A program made the translations under genes and the position numbers. Below are positions 34,901-41,989 of a stretch of 41,989 bases of DNA, in pieces. Every line of letters starts with the position of its first letter. Position 1 is the stretch's first letter. The stretch spans positions 1 through 41,989 of the forward strand of contig CAZSTI010000006.1 of NCBI GenBank assembly GCA_964609995.1. Reading direction: 5' to 3'. Origin of the DNA: JAAYGD01 sp964609995. GTDB lineage: Bacteria; Bacillota_I; Bacilli_A; RF39; UBA660. Under the pieces are notes generated by a model, which saw nothing but the letters and a program-made list of their open reading frames with translations, had not been told where the DNA came from and did no database searches.

Positions 34901-36537
34901 AAGAAAACATTTCCATAAAACAATTATGGCTAGACAGAATACCTGACAAAATATATCTTGATAAGTTAATACAAAAATATAATTACAAACCTGAAAAGGG
35001 TGTTATAAATCCAATTATTGGAGAATATGACGATCCATTTAATCAATATCAAGGGATTCTTACAATGCCTTTATCAAAAGAAGGAAACGCAATAATATAT
35101 GGCTCTCCAGATAGTGGTAAGGAACTATTGCTTAATAGTATGATTTATTCATCAATAACAAGTAATTCAGTTAATGAATTAAATTATTATTTAATAGATT
35201 TTGGAACCGAATCATTAAGAGTTTTCACCGAAGCTCCCCAAGTTGGTGATGTATTGTATTCTGATGATATTGAAAGAGTAAATAATATATTTAAAATGAT
35301 AAAAAAAGAAATTAATAACAGAAAGAAAATATTTTCAGATTATTATGGAGATTATCAATATTATCTTAAGAATAGCGGTAAGGAACTTCCAACAATTGTA
35401 ATAGTAATAAACAATTTTGAAGCATTTCAAGAAACTTATCCAAATTTTGAAGAAGAAATTATTCAGATTACAAGAGAAGGTCCTAAATATGGAATAGTAT
35501 TTGTATTTACGGTTACTACTTCTAATTCAATAAGATACAAATTATCAAAGAATTTTAGATTGAAAATATCGTTACAACTAAATGATGAAAATGATTATTC
35601 AAATATTTTTGATAGAGTAAGAGGCAAATATCCATCTAAAGTATATGGAAGAGGATTAATAGAATTGAATACTATTCATGAATTTCAAACATCATATATA
35701 AAGGATGTTGAAGATATAAATAATTATATTATTTCAACATGTAGCGAGTTAAAAACGAAATATAAAGAACGTGCTAAAAAAGTATTGATATTACCTGAAA
35801 AAGTAACACTAGATTTAGTGTCTCCATATTTAAATGGATTATCTTCTGTTCCAATTGGTATTGAAAAAGAAGAATTAGAGATATCTACTTATAATTTTGA
35901 AAAGAATTTTTCTAATATCATTACTTCTCAAGATTTTTCAAGCTTCGGAAAATTTATTAATGCATTGATTTCTCAATTAAGAAAACAAAAAAATACTGAC
36001 ATTGTAGTATTAGATAATGATGATATTTATGAAACAAGTGACACAAGTGGAATTAAATATTATAGATCGGATTCAAATCAGTTTATTAACGATTTAATTG
36101 TAGAAGTTAATGAGCAATATGCGTTGTATCAATCAAATAATTTTAATAAAAAAATACTGGAAAAATATAAAAACAAATTAATAGTAATTATTGGTATAGA
36201 AAAATTTAAAAGTAGACTAACAGAAGAAAATCAAAAATTGTTAGAAGGTTTCTTTTCTAAATCTCAAGAATTGTTTAAGCACGTGTATATATTTGTAGAG
36301 AATGTTGACAAACTAAAGAAATTAGAATACGATAATTGGTATAGGAGTGTAGTTAATACTAACCAGGGAATATGGTTAGGAAGTGGAATTGCTGATCAAT
36401 TTTCATTGAAACTCGTTAAAGTTGGAAAAGAACTTTATCAAGATATAGGAAATGGTTTTGGATATGTAGTTATTCGTGGTAATCCAGTATTAATTAAGTT
36501 AATAGAACAAGAAAAATATGAAGGTGAAATATTATGA
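31927..36537 (+). CDS. essC: Type VII secretion ATPase EssC
   Basis: A 1536-residue motor of the Firmicutes type VII (WXG100) system. The ATG at 31927 is ten bases after AAGGA; the GTG at 31918 is too close to that site. Order: N-terminal FHA-type domains (one clear, about residues 105-160, with NSKFGTYLN), two membrane segments (about 258-285 and 295-315), then FtsK/SpoIIIE modules. Module one has Walker A GMTGSGKS at 712-719 and Walker B LLIISDE (D834-E835), so it should hydrolyse ATP. Module two has Walker A-like GSPDSGKE at 1059-1066, but its Walker B reads VIVINNFE with Asn for Asp. Module three has no P-loop. This graded decay towards the C-terminus is typical of EssC, where the later modules bind substrates. 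It overlaps yukD by four bases. Confidence 0.95.
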   Translation: MQLLLIKKDKIDIIKLPSNIFGSYWIIDKNIYKKNQNLINVFEEDGKWKIVSNDENKIIESNGITLDYTFLSEYSFYYIKTKENAIYILYACPIYDNSTIQLDFNDLKEINIGKDKTNEIVYDLEVIGGINTKLIFQDNKWRIIDLNSKFGTYLNNESIKEATVENGDIIFIMGLKIIIVGNSLLINNPFNVISYNQNIFKLNKPVTVDFERETEDEENIELYKEEDYFSRSPRFKTLIEKEVMVIDSPPAKQSTEEMPMIYIIGPMLTMSMMSLMTVFTSLNRYLSGEAEFNTILPSLIIGFAMMISMILWPLLNKRYQKKKKIEYEKERQTKYGAYIDSRRELLEAISKKQRQILIENYLPAPTCEVIINNRNRQLWERKIEQPDFLATRLGIGNTPLEIDIKYPESHFSMYEDNLQDEINRMVNVSKELKDVPISISFLEKNYSALVGKRNLTNEFIKEILLQFITFHSYEDLKLVFFMDEKHQEDWEYLKTIPHVWSDDKTIRYFATGYEEMKELSSILEQELQGRINSEGNSSKDYKSFIPYYVIITNNYNVSKNIKILGDVLKQKTNYGYSVLVINETLSNLPNECTTFISIDSNKGGVFESELISTKQKEFFLDKAAIKNLKPSLKVLANTPIKLSKEMYSLPKIYTFLEMFEVGKVEQLNSLYRWKTNDSIVSLQTPIGIDSHGMISRLDVHEKAHGPHGLIAGMTGSGKSELILSYIVSLAVNYHPDDVSFVLIDYKGGFLVGALQNNETGMKLPHLAGSITNLDNVEMNRSLLSIQSELKRRQRLFNEVREQLGESTIDIYKYQKFYHEGLIKEPIPHLLIISDEFAELKTQQSEFMEQLISTARIGRSLGVHLILSTQKPSGVVNDQIWSNSRFKICLKVQEKADSMDVIKSPDAASLKQVGRYYLQVGYNEYFSLGQSAWTGAKYFPSDKIKKEIDTSIDFINNIGMIVKEVEEQKNLNLNSEGEQLTAVVNYLSNLAKKENISIKQLWLDRIPDKIYLDKLIQKYNYKPEKGVINPIIGEYDDPFNQYQGILTMPLSKEGNAIIYGSPDSGKELLLNSMIYSSITSNSVNELNYYLIDFGTESLRVFTEAPQVGDVLYSDDIERVNNIFKMIKKEINNRKKIFSDYYGDYQYYLKNSGKELPTIVIVINNFEAFQETYPNFEEEIIQITREGPKYGIVFVFTVTTSNSIRYKLSKNFRLKISLQLNDENDYSNIFDRVRGKYPSKVYGRGLIELNTIHEFQTSYIKDVEDINNYIISTCSELKTKYKERAKKVLILPEKVTLDLVSPYLNGLSSVPIGIEKEELEISTYNFEKNFSNIITSQDFSSFGKFINALISQLRKQKNTDIVVLDNDDIYETSDTSGIKYYRSDSNQFINDLIVEVNEQYALYQSNNFNKKILEKYKNKLIVIIGIEKFKSRLTEENQKLLEGFFSKSQELFKHVYIFVENVDKLKKLEYDNWYRSVVNTNQGIWLGSGIADQFSLKLVKVGKELYQDIGNGFGYVVIRGNPVLIKLIEQEKYEGEIL

Positions 36538-36782
36538 ATAAAGTACATGTAATTTTATTTGTTCCAATGATAGAGGAAAAATACGAAATGTTTATTCCAA
36601 TAAGCAAGAAAATAGGAACAATATCAAAGCTTCTTACTAAATCTATTAATGAATTATCTGATGGAGCATTCCCAAAAAAAGACTCTCTTCTATACAACAA
36701 GGAAGATGGCAAAATATATGATTTTAACATCACAGTAAAAGATTCAAACATTAGAAATGGTTCTGAAATAATTTTAATATAG
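36534..36782 (+). CDS. YukD/EsaB ubiquitin-like type VII component
   Basis: An 82-residue protein whose alternation of strands and one helix, ending NGSEIILI, fits the ubiquitin-like fold of YukD/EsaB. Length agrees (about 80). It starts inside the essC stop (ATGA). EsaB/YukD is a cytoplasmic helper of type VII secretion needed for substrate export in Bacillus and Staphylococcus. Confidence 0.85.
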   Translation: MNKVHVILFVPMIEEKYEMFIPISKKIGTISKLLTKSINELSDGAFPKKDSLLYNKEDGKIYDFNITVKDSNIRNGSEIILI

Positions 36783-36799
36783 TAAGGAGGTGAATAGTT

Positions 36800-37093
36800 A
36801 TGGATATAAAATTTGATCCCGAAGTTGCTCAAAATGAGAAAACAAGTATTATTAACATGTTGAATAAATCAGTTAATATATTAGAAAGTATCAAAACTGA
36901 TGTTAATGCTTTAGTTGGAGAAGGTGGTTCTTTGCAAGGAGCTGAGTCAGCGCCTTTTAAAACTAAAATTGATTCTTCAGTAGACAAAATGAAAACAAAT
37001 TTATCTGATGTTGTTAATGGATATGTAGCCGCTTTAGAAAAAGCAGGAGAAAACATATCAGCTGCAAGTTCCGCAAATAGTAATTTGGGTTAA
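36800..37093 (+). CDS. Small helical type VII substrate without WXG (SACOL2603-like)
   Basis: A 97-residue protein with two long helices joined by a Gly/Ser-rich turn (GEGGSLQGAES near residues 44-54). There is no Trp. The pattern fits the type VII effector group named after SACOL2603, WXG100-like proteins in which the WXG turn is replaced by a Gly/Ser turn. The family call is by resemblance only. The ribosome site AAGGAGGTGA is near perfect, as for the next gene, so strong expression as a secreted protein is likely. The C-terminus is Ala/Ser/Asn-rich. Confidence 0.75.
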   Translation: MDIKFDPEVAQNEKTSIINMLNKSVNILESIKTDVNALVGEGGSLQGAESAPFKTKIDSSVDKMKTNLSDVVNGYVAALEKAGENISAASSANSNLG

Positions 37094-37112
37094 TAAATAA
37101 GGAGGTATATAA

Positions 37113-37382
37113 ATGAAATATACAGTATCGTTTGAAGCAATTGACATGACTATTATGAAATTGCAAAATGCAAAAGCTGCATTAAAAGAATATAACAACG
37201 TTATAAACATTAAAATTAAATATTCTGTTGGTGTAAAAAGTCACGATGTTGATAAATTAAAAAATCAATATGAAACTGAAGTTGTTCCTTCTCAAAAAGA
37301 GCTGGAAACTTCAATAGATGAAACAATTGAGTATTTAAATAATGTCAAAAAGAATTACCAAACAGCAACTGGTCAGTTGTAA
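37113..37382 (+). CDS. Small helical protein of the type VII locus, possible secreted partner
   Basis: An 89-residue protein with no Trp and no recognised family. Two amphipathic helices (residues 5-35 and 45-85) flank a short turn around SVGVKSHD. Size, helical hairpin layout, lack of signal peptide and position suggest a WXG100-type partner, perhaps dimerising with the 97-residue protein upstream. AAGGAGGT gives a near-perfect ribosome site 19 bases after the previous stop. A strong hairpin follows the gene. Confidence 0.7.
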   Translation: MKYTVSFEAIDMTIMKLQNAKAALKEYNNVINIKIKYSVGVKSHDVDKLKNQYETEVVPSQKELETSIDETIEYLNNVKKNYQTATGQL

Positions 37383-37388
37383 TAATAT

Positions 37389-37406
37389 GTCTCTAGTTAT
37401 AGAGAC
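37389..37406 (+). repeat. Short hairpin after the small type VII genes
   Basis: A perfect 7-bp inverted repeat GTCTCTA/TAGAGAC with loop GTTA. Its 3' arm shares two bases with the next, larger hairpin. Confidence 0.7.
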
Positions 37407-37452
37407 TATTTCTAATTAAAATAAATGTTATTTAATTAGAAATAGTTTTTAT
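37405..37452 (+). terminator. Terminator or attenuator between the small type VII genes and the giant protein
   Basis: A perfect 16-bp inverted repeat (37405-37420 with 37431-37446), 10-base loop, followed by TTTTT. It ends 17 bases before the start of the giant gene, for which no separate promoter is seen, so partial read-through is implied. This would give high levels of the small proteins and low levels of the large one. Confidence 0.8.
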
Positions 37453-37468
37453 GGAAAGAGTGGGTAAA

Positions 37469-40400
37469 ATGGAAAAGGGTTTGTTAGTAGTTGATTTTGA
37501 TGGAGTATCTCTTTATTCTCAAAATTTAAAAGTTAAGGGAACTAGCATTAAAAATAATTTAAATATGCCAGCGTTAAGCGTGACAAGTTTTGGTTTGCTT
37601 TCAAAATATCAAGATGATTTTTCTAAAAATGTTAACAAATTGAGTGCATTTACCGATGCTTTGTCAACTAACTTAAATTCTTACAATGAAAATTTATTAA
37701 CAATTGAAGGATATATAATCCCTGCTACAACCGAAACAGATTCTTCACATACTCCACACACTCCTGATTCAAATACTCCTGTTGTTCCAATTGTTGAAGG
37801 ACCAATTAAATTACCAGGAAACGTACTTTCAAATTCTGGATTCTCAAAACTTCCAGTTGATGCTTCTTTAGATGAAGTTAATAAAAAGATAACAGAATTA
37901 ATTGAAATATATGGTTTAACAGTTTCTGATTTATATTCGGGAAAATTTAATGATGTTATAGATCAAATATTAGAGTTTGCACCTAGTACTGTAACTTACT
38001 TAGAAGTCCTTACACAACTAGAGGAACTAATTTTACAAAATCATTTAAATAAATTAACAAAAGATCCTGTAAAAGCAAAAATGTTTGTGCCAATTGAAGC
38101 ATTTTTAGCTCATTTGGCTCAATTTAATAAAATAGATTATCAAAAAATGTTAACTGAAGAAGAATATGCAAAATTAATAAAAGAAAGTTTGATTATGCAT
38201 AAGGAATCATTAAAAAATCTATATGAACTTTCAATAAAAGATCCAGTTATTGTTCAAAGAGATTTGTATAATTTAATTAATTCTCCTGATAAAGCAGATA
38301 TAAAAGTTGATAATGTAACTTTAGACATATTAAAGGGTTATTTGAACGAAGTTGCTAAAAGAAACGATTTATCTCTAGAAACTATGCTTACTCATGAAGA
38401 ACATGCGCCTTTAGCAAAAAAATCATTGGAAGAATTTCTGAAATTTTGGTTATATGGAGAAGAAAGTAATTTTCCTATCTCAGATGTTGTAAAAAAATTA
38501 GATGAAATAGCTTCAAACAATAATACTACCGTTGAAGCTATTGTATCTGGAATAAACACTGGTGGTTTGAGTCAATTGGTTAATAACGTTGATGATAACT
38601 CATTGGGAGAAATTATAAACAATATGGATAGTGAGAATATTCAAAACTATATTGAAGAAATTGTTATTAATAATGAACACCCTGAAGTTAAGGATAATCC
38701 TGTTATAAAAGATATAATTAATTCTATTGTGAAAAATAAAGATTATATTTTAAATAAAGGTCCTAAAATTGTTCCTTCAAAAGATACGGATAACATTATT
38801 AATGTAGAACCCATAAAACCCGAAATTAATTGGGAAGAAATTGCTGATGAAGACTTAAAAACAATTTTAACGGATCCTCAATACTCTGAAAAGTTAAAAG
38901 AAGTAATAACAGAAGAAAGCAAATTTAATTGGGGAGGATTAATACCCCTAGGTGCAGGCTTAGGATTAATTCCACTAATAATTACTCTAAGCAAAAGAGA
39001 GAAAAAAAACAAAGATAATAAACCAACTTCAGAAAATTCCAAAAGAGGTTTAATTGATGAGAGTTTTACTTATTTTGCTGATTCTAATGTAGTGACAGAA
39101 GAGTCATTACTAGATGGAACAAACTTTGAATTATTAACCATATATTTAAGTCAATTAGATAGTTTAATTGCGATATTAAATGTTTTATCCATAATGAAAG
39201 ATGAGCATTTACAAAAATATATGTTAGAATTATATAATCAAAAATATGAACATATTTGGGGAAGAGGTTCGATATTGTTGAAAATTATATTCAATAATAT
39301 TGAACAAAAAGCAAATAAACAAGGTTTAGATATAACAACCTTCCTAAATAATTCAAATTATGAAGTATGGGTAAAAACTTCTATAGTAGAATTACTTAAA
39401 TTGTATGAGAAATATGATTCGGAGGTATCTTCAAAAGGAGGATTGTCCTATTATATTAATGATTTATTCATAAATAATATAAACTCTAAAAATATTTCAT
39501 TATTAAAAGAATATTTAGAAGTAAATTCTAAAAGTTTAAATGTCGATATAAATACGTATTTGATGCAATTAACTGATAATAATAGTAAACACAAGATATT
39601 TGCAATTTTAAACTTTGGTGATGGTTATAAGGCCTTCTCGTTTGCAATATTAGATGAGATTAATATATTATTAAATAAAAACAAAAAAATCGAAAACATT
39701 GATACAAGTACTATTGACAATAGGGTTGTTGAATCTTCGGGATTTATGCAATTACTATTTAATTCAATGGATGACCAAATAGAAAAGTCAATAGTATATA
39801 TTTTAGAAAAATATTCTGTGTCTAAAGAAGATTTTTCTAAAAATAAAGATAATTATTTTGAACAACTTATTAATAAAGCACCAAATTTAAATGTTGTTTT
39901 GTTTTTACTTACTAATTTGACTTCACCAAATCTTCAACAATATCTAAACAATGAAATAAATAAAACAAATAATAGTAAATTTATTTTGGTGGTGTTAAAA
40001 TATTTGGAATACTTAGCGAATTCCGAAAACACTACATTAAAAGTATTGCTTAAGGAAGAAAAATATTCAGATTTAATTAAAACTTCATTAATAAATTTTA
40101 AAAAATCTATACTTAATCTATACATAATAAATAAGAAAGATAATAATGAATTAAATGATATTATAAGTAAACTCTTATTTTTAGAAGACACAACTATTTT
40201 AGGAGTAGATCAAATTACTACTATAATGTTTGAAGACATAATATCAAAGATGGCTAAACAAGAAAATATTGGTTTAAATTTTGTATTAGATATAAATAAC
40301 GTTGACAAACTGAAAAGCTATATGGATAAGTTCTTAAATAACCTAATATATTTAAAAACAAATAATACTCAATTAAGAAATGAATCAATAGAATACAAAA

Positions 40401-41614
40401 CTGATAATAATCATGATAATAAATTATTAAACAAAGATATAGAGCAAAAGTCTAATAGTGATTTAATCATTCAAAATATTTTGAAATTAGATAATATGGA
40501 TTCAATATTAAATATATTAATATCTTTTGAGTTCAAAGATTTACAATTTTATCTAAAAGAATTAGAAAAATATAAAAACAAAAATTCATATATTTTATAT
40601 ATTTTTAAATATTTAGAACATTTAGCTAAATCAGAAAACACATTATTATTAGACTTGTTAAATGAGGATAAATACTTAGAGTTAATTAACAAAGCATTAA
40701 CAGATTTTAAAAAATCCATAAATAGTTTAAATATATTAATTCAAAGAGACAGTGTAATTATCAATGAAGAAATTAACAAACTATTCTTTGTAGAAAATCC
40801 GAAAGCTTATGGTGTTGATAAAATCACTATAGAAATGATTAAGGATTTATTATCTAATTCTACAAATACTGAAAGCACAGATTTAAATAATTTACTTGAT
40901 TATAAAAATTCTGAAGTATTAAAAAAATTATTAACAAAAGTTGTGGAGGACATTACTGTTAAAACAATATTAGTAAATAAAACTACCTCTACTATTAATT
41001 CTAACAATAACAATAGATTGGATTCAATAAAACAATTATTAAAGAGTAATGTTAACTACGATAATACATTAATTAATAAAATAAAAAAATACATTGAAAT
41101 TATGATAAAAGATTCTAATATGACTTATGATGAATATATAAATAGTAATGAATTTAAGAGCTTTATTAATATTAACTTTGAAAATTCAAATTTAATAGCG
41201 CTTATACATGGCCTTTTAGAACATAATCTTGATTACTCTATCAATATAGATTTGATGATTAATAACTTGTTTGCTATTGAAAATGTTTTGGAAAATCAAA
41301 CAAACAATTCAATGGACTTAGTAATAAATAAAATAATCGAAGAAAACAATTTAATGTTTGTCCTAGAATTATTGATTAATTTAAAAGATAAAACTTATAA
41401 AGATATATTAAAACTAGTGTTTAATAATAAAGAAAAGGTTCAATTTTTAGAAATTTATAACTATATAGATGAGTATTTAAAAAGACCAAAGCAAATATCA
41501 ATGGAAGAATATATTGAAACAAATCATAATGAAAGATCTATAATGTTTTTCTTACTTAAGTTAGTAATAATGATGTTGATATCGATATTATTATCAAAAA
41601 GAGAAGGAGTGTAG
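37469..41614 (+). CDS. Giant type VII-locus protein with helical repeats and two membrane segments
   Basis: A 1381-residue protein, not recognised. The start at 37469 follows AAAGAGTGGG; the ATG at 37451 directly abuts the T-tail of the hairpin. Order: a helical head without Sec signal (residues 1-88), a Pro/Thr-rich linker (about 89-125), helical modules, a Gly/Leu-rich hydrophobic segment (about 488-508) followed by SKREKK, more modules, and a final hydrophobic segment (about 1357-1376) ending SKREGV. Modules of about 125 residues recur (roughly 206-330, 600-704, 838-962, 1041-1163, with a partial one from 1200). Each pairs a LAxxxxxxLxxLLxxxxYxxLIKxSL helix set with a second, similar set. 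The head and linker resemble the WXG effectors, but two membrane anchors point to a machine or surface component. Confidence 0.8.
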   Translation: MEKGLLVVDFDGVSLYSQNLKVKGTSIKNNLNMPALSVTSFGLLSKYQDDFSKNVNKLSAFTDALSTNLNSYNENLLTIEGYIIPATTETDSSHTPHTPDSNTPVVPIVEGPIKLPGNVLSNSGFSKLPVDASLDEVNKKITELIEIYGLTVSDLYSGKFNDVIDQILEFAPSTVTYLEVLTQLEELILQNHLNKLTKDPVKAKMFVPIEAFLAHLAQFNKIDYQKMLTEEEYAKLIKESLIMHKESLKNLYELSIKDPVIVQRDLYNLINSPDKADIKVDNVTLDILKGYLNEVAKRNDLSLETMLTHEEHAPLAKKSLEEFLKFWLYGEESNFPISDVVKKLDEIASNNNTTVEAIVSGINTGGLSQLVNNVDDNSLGEIINNMDSENIQNYIEEIVINNEHPEVKDNPVIKDIINSIVKNKDYILNKGPKIVPSKDTDNIINVEPIKPEINWEEIADEDLKTILTDPQYSEKLKEVITEESKFNWGGLIPLGAGLGLIPLIITLSKREKKNKDNKPTSENSKRGLIDESFTYFADSNVVTEESLLDGTNFELLTIYLSQLDSLIAILNVLSIMKDEHLQKYMLELYNQKYEHIWGRGSILLKIIFNNIEQKANKQGLDITTFLNNSNYEVWVKTSIVELLKLYEKYDSEVSSKGGLSYYINDLFINNINSKNISLLKEYLEVNSKSLNVDINTYLMQLTDNNSKHKIFAILNFGDGYKAFSFAILDEINILLNKNKKIENIDTSTIDNRVVESSGFMQLLFNSMDDQIEKSIVYILEKYSVSKEDFSKNKDNYFEQLINKAPNLNVVLFLLTNLTSPNLQQYLNNEINKTNNSKFILVVLKYLEYLANSENTTLKVLLKEEKYSDLIKTSLINFKKSILNLYIINKKDNNELNDIISKLLFLEDTTILGVDQITTIMFEDIISKMAKQENIGLNFVLDINNVDKLKSYMDKFLNNLIYLKTNNTQLRNESIEYKTDNNHDNKLLNKDIEQKSNSDLIIQNILKLDNMDSILNILISFEFKDLQFYLKELEKYKNKNSYILYIFKYLEHLAKSENTLLLDLLNEDKYLELINKALTDFKKSINSLNILIQRDSVIINEEINKLFFVENPKAYGVDKITIEMIKDLLSNSTNTESTDLNNLLDYKNSEVLKKLLTKVVEDITVKTILVNKTTSTINSNNNNRLDSIKQLLKSNVNYDNTLINKIKKYIEIMIKDSNMTYDEYINSNEFKSFININFENSNLIALIHGLLEHNLDYSINIDLMINNLFAIENVLENQTNNSMDLVINKIIEENNLMFVLELLINLKDKTYKDILKLVFNNKEKVQFLEIYNYIDEYLKRPKQISMEEYIETNHNERSIMFFLLKLVIMMLISILLSKREGV
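39980..40354 (+). repeat. Coding repeat module, copy aligned with 40589-40957
   Basis: Codes for residues 838-962 of the giant protein. KYLE (844) aligns with KYLE (1047), LANSENT with LAKSENT, NFKKSI with DFKKSI, and GVDQIT with GVDKIT. The period is 203 residues. The DNA is clearly diverged, so this is an old duplication. Confidence 0.8.
40589..40957 (+). repeat. Coding repeat module, copy aligned with 39980-40354
   Basis: Codes for residues 1041-1163 of the giant protein, the second of the best-matched pair. A weaker copy lies at 38084-38458 (LAQFNKI, LIKESL, VDNVTLDIL). Confidence 0.8.
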
Positions 41615-41617
41615 TAG

Positions 41618-41932
41618 ATGAATAATAGTTTAAAAGTTAACTTTATTGAAATAGATAAAAGCATTCAAAATATAAATAACAATTTAAATGAAATTGATGC
41701 GATAATTGATGATCTAAATAAATTAATTATAAGTGTGGATGAGGGTTGGAATGATACACTATTTAAATCTTCTGAAAATTATAAAACTTCTTTAAAACTA
41801 AATATTGTAGACAAAATGGTTGCTAATAATTTATTGGTTAGATCTTTAATGGAATCTGTTAATACAGCTATGACTATATATAAAGAAAATGAATCAAAAT
41901 GGCAAGGAACTATAAATGTAATTAATTTATAA
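41618..41932 (+). CDS. WXG100-like protein
   Basis: A 104-residue protein. Two long helices flank a turn with W-N-D (EGWNDTLF), where the Gly of WXG is replaced by Asp. Length and layout match WXG100 proteins, which leave the cell as folded helical-hairpin dimers. AGGAG is the ribosome site, and the start lies three bases after the stop of the giant gene. It has no C-terminal effector domain, so it is a structural or partner protein more likely than a toxin. Confidence 0.78.
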   Translation: MNNSLKVNFIEIDKSIQNINNNLNEIDAIIDDLNKLIISVDEGWNDTLFKSSENYKTSLKLNIVDKMVANNLLVRSLMESVNTAMTIYKENESKWQGTINVINL

Positions 41933-41948
41933 TAAATAAGGAGGAGAA

Positions 41949-41989
41949 ATGCAATATAAAAATTATAATATAGACTCATATTGTGGAGC
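41949..41989 (+). CDS. Start of the next gene in the type VII operon (partial)
   Basis: A near-perfect AAGGAGGAG ribosome site is followed by ATG at 41949 and an open frame of 13 codons (MQYKNYNIDSYCG) to the window edge. Too short to name. The spacing of 16 bases after the WXG100-like gene suggests the same operon. Confidence 0.65.
   Translation, partial: MQYKNYNIDSYCG

Noticed and set aside
1..41989. CRISPR array, insertion sequence or rRNA
   Set aside because: No regularly spaced direct repeats, transposase motifs or rRNA signatures were seen on either strand.

Overview
The window comes from a chromosome of very low G+C content (by eye roughly a quarter G+C). It looks like a Gram-positive, low-GC member of the Bacillota, perhaps a gut-associated lineage near the Bacilli/Mollicutes border. 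The evidence is WhiA, CdaA/CdaR, Lgt with a lipoprotein, a ParA/ParB pair, an S6-Ssb-S18 operon with an S6:S18-type leader, a type VII secretion ATPase of the Firmicutes EssC type, strong AGGAGG ribosome sites and sigma-A-like TATAAT boxes. TGA ends several genes (parB, lgt, smpB, essC) and Trp is TGG, so the code is standard and this is not a Mycoplasma. Almost every gene lies on the + strand.

Region by region. 1-3121: the tail of a Cys-containing protein, a lipoprotein, then cdaA-cdaR (c-di-AMP synthesis), here without glmM. 3235-14729: uvrB, a threonylcarbamoyl-AMP synthase, uvrA, lgt, a thioredoxin-reductase-like flavoprotein whose NADPH site looks lost, whiA, parA, parB, a DUF951 zinc-ribbon gene and an AbgT-family transporter. 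14745-17171: ychF, the rpsF-ssb-rpsR operon and secG. 17237-21084: an HExxH protein of unknown role, then rnr, smpB and ssrA (tmRNA), a trans-translation and RNA-quality-control block. 21190-24406: a three-gene cassette of unknown function (HExxH zincin, MoxR-like AAA+ ATPase, possible VWA-like protein) directly downstream of ssrA. 24476-29149: a dimeric dUTPase, a one-piece MacB-like ABC exporter, tex and tRNA-Thr(CGT).

29181-41989 is a type VII secretion locus and the most interesting part. Two tandem genes each carry an N-terminal WXG-type helical domain, a Pro/Thr-rich linker and an alpha/beta-hydrolase domain, the layout expected of secreted enzyme effectors. A separate promoter then starts essC, yukD (ubiquitin-like), two small helical proteins without WXG, a hairpin that looks like a terminator or attenuator, and a 1381-residue protein with a helical head, a Pro/Thr linker, repeated helical modules and two hydrophobic segments that each end in SKRE. 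A WXG100-like gene and the start of another gene follow. No EssA, EssB or EsaA is visible, so the locus must continue to the right or be built differently from the known systems.

Several transcription units are packed tightly, with the -35 box of one promoter lying in the terminator of the gene before it. No CRISPR array, insertion sequence, integrase or rRNA was seen. Functional calls rest on reading motifs by eye; no database search was made.
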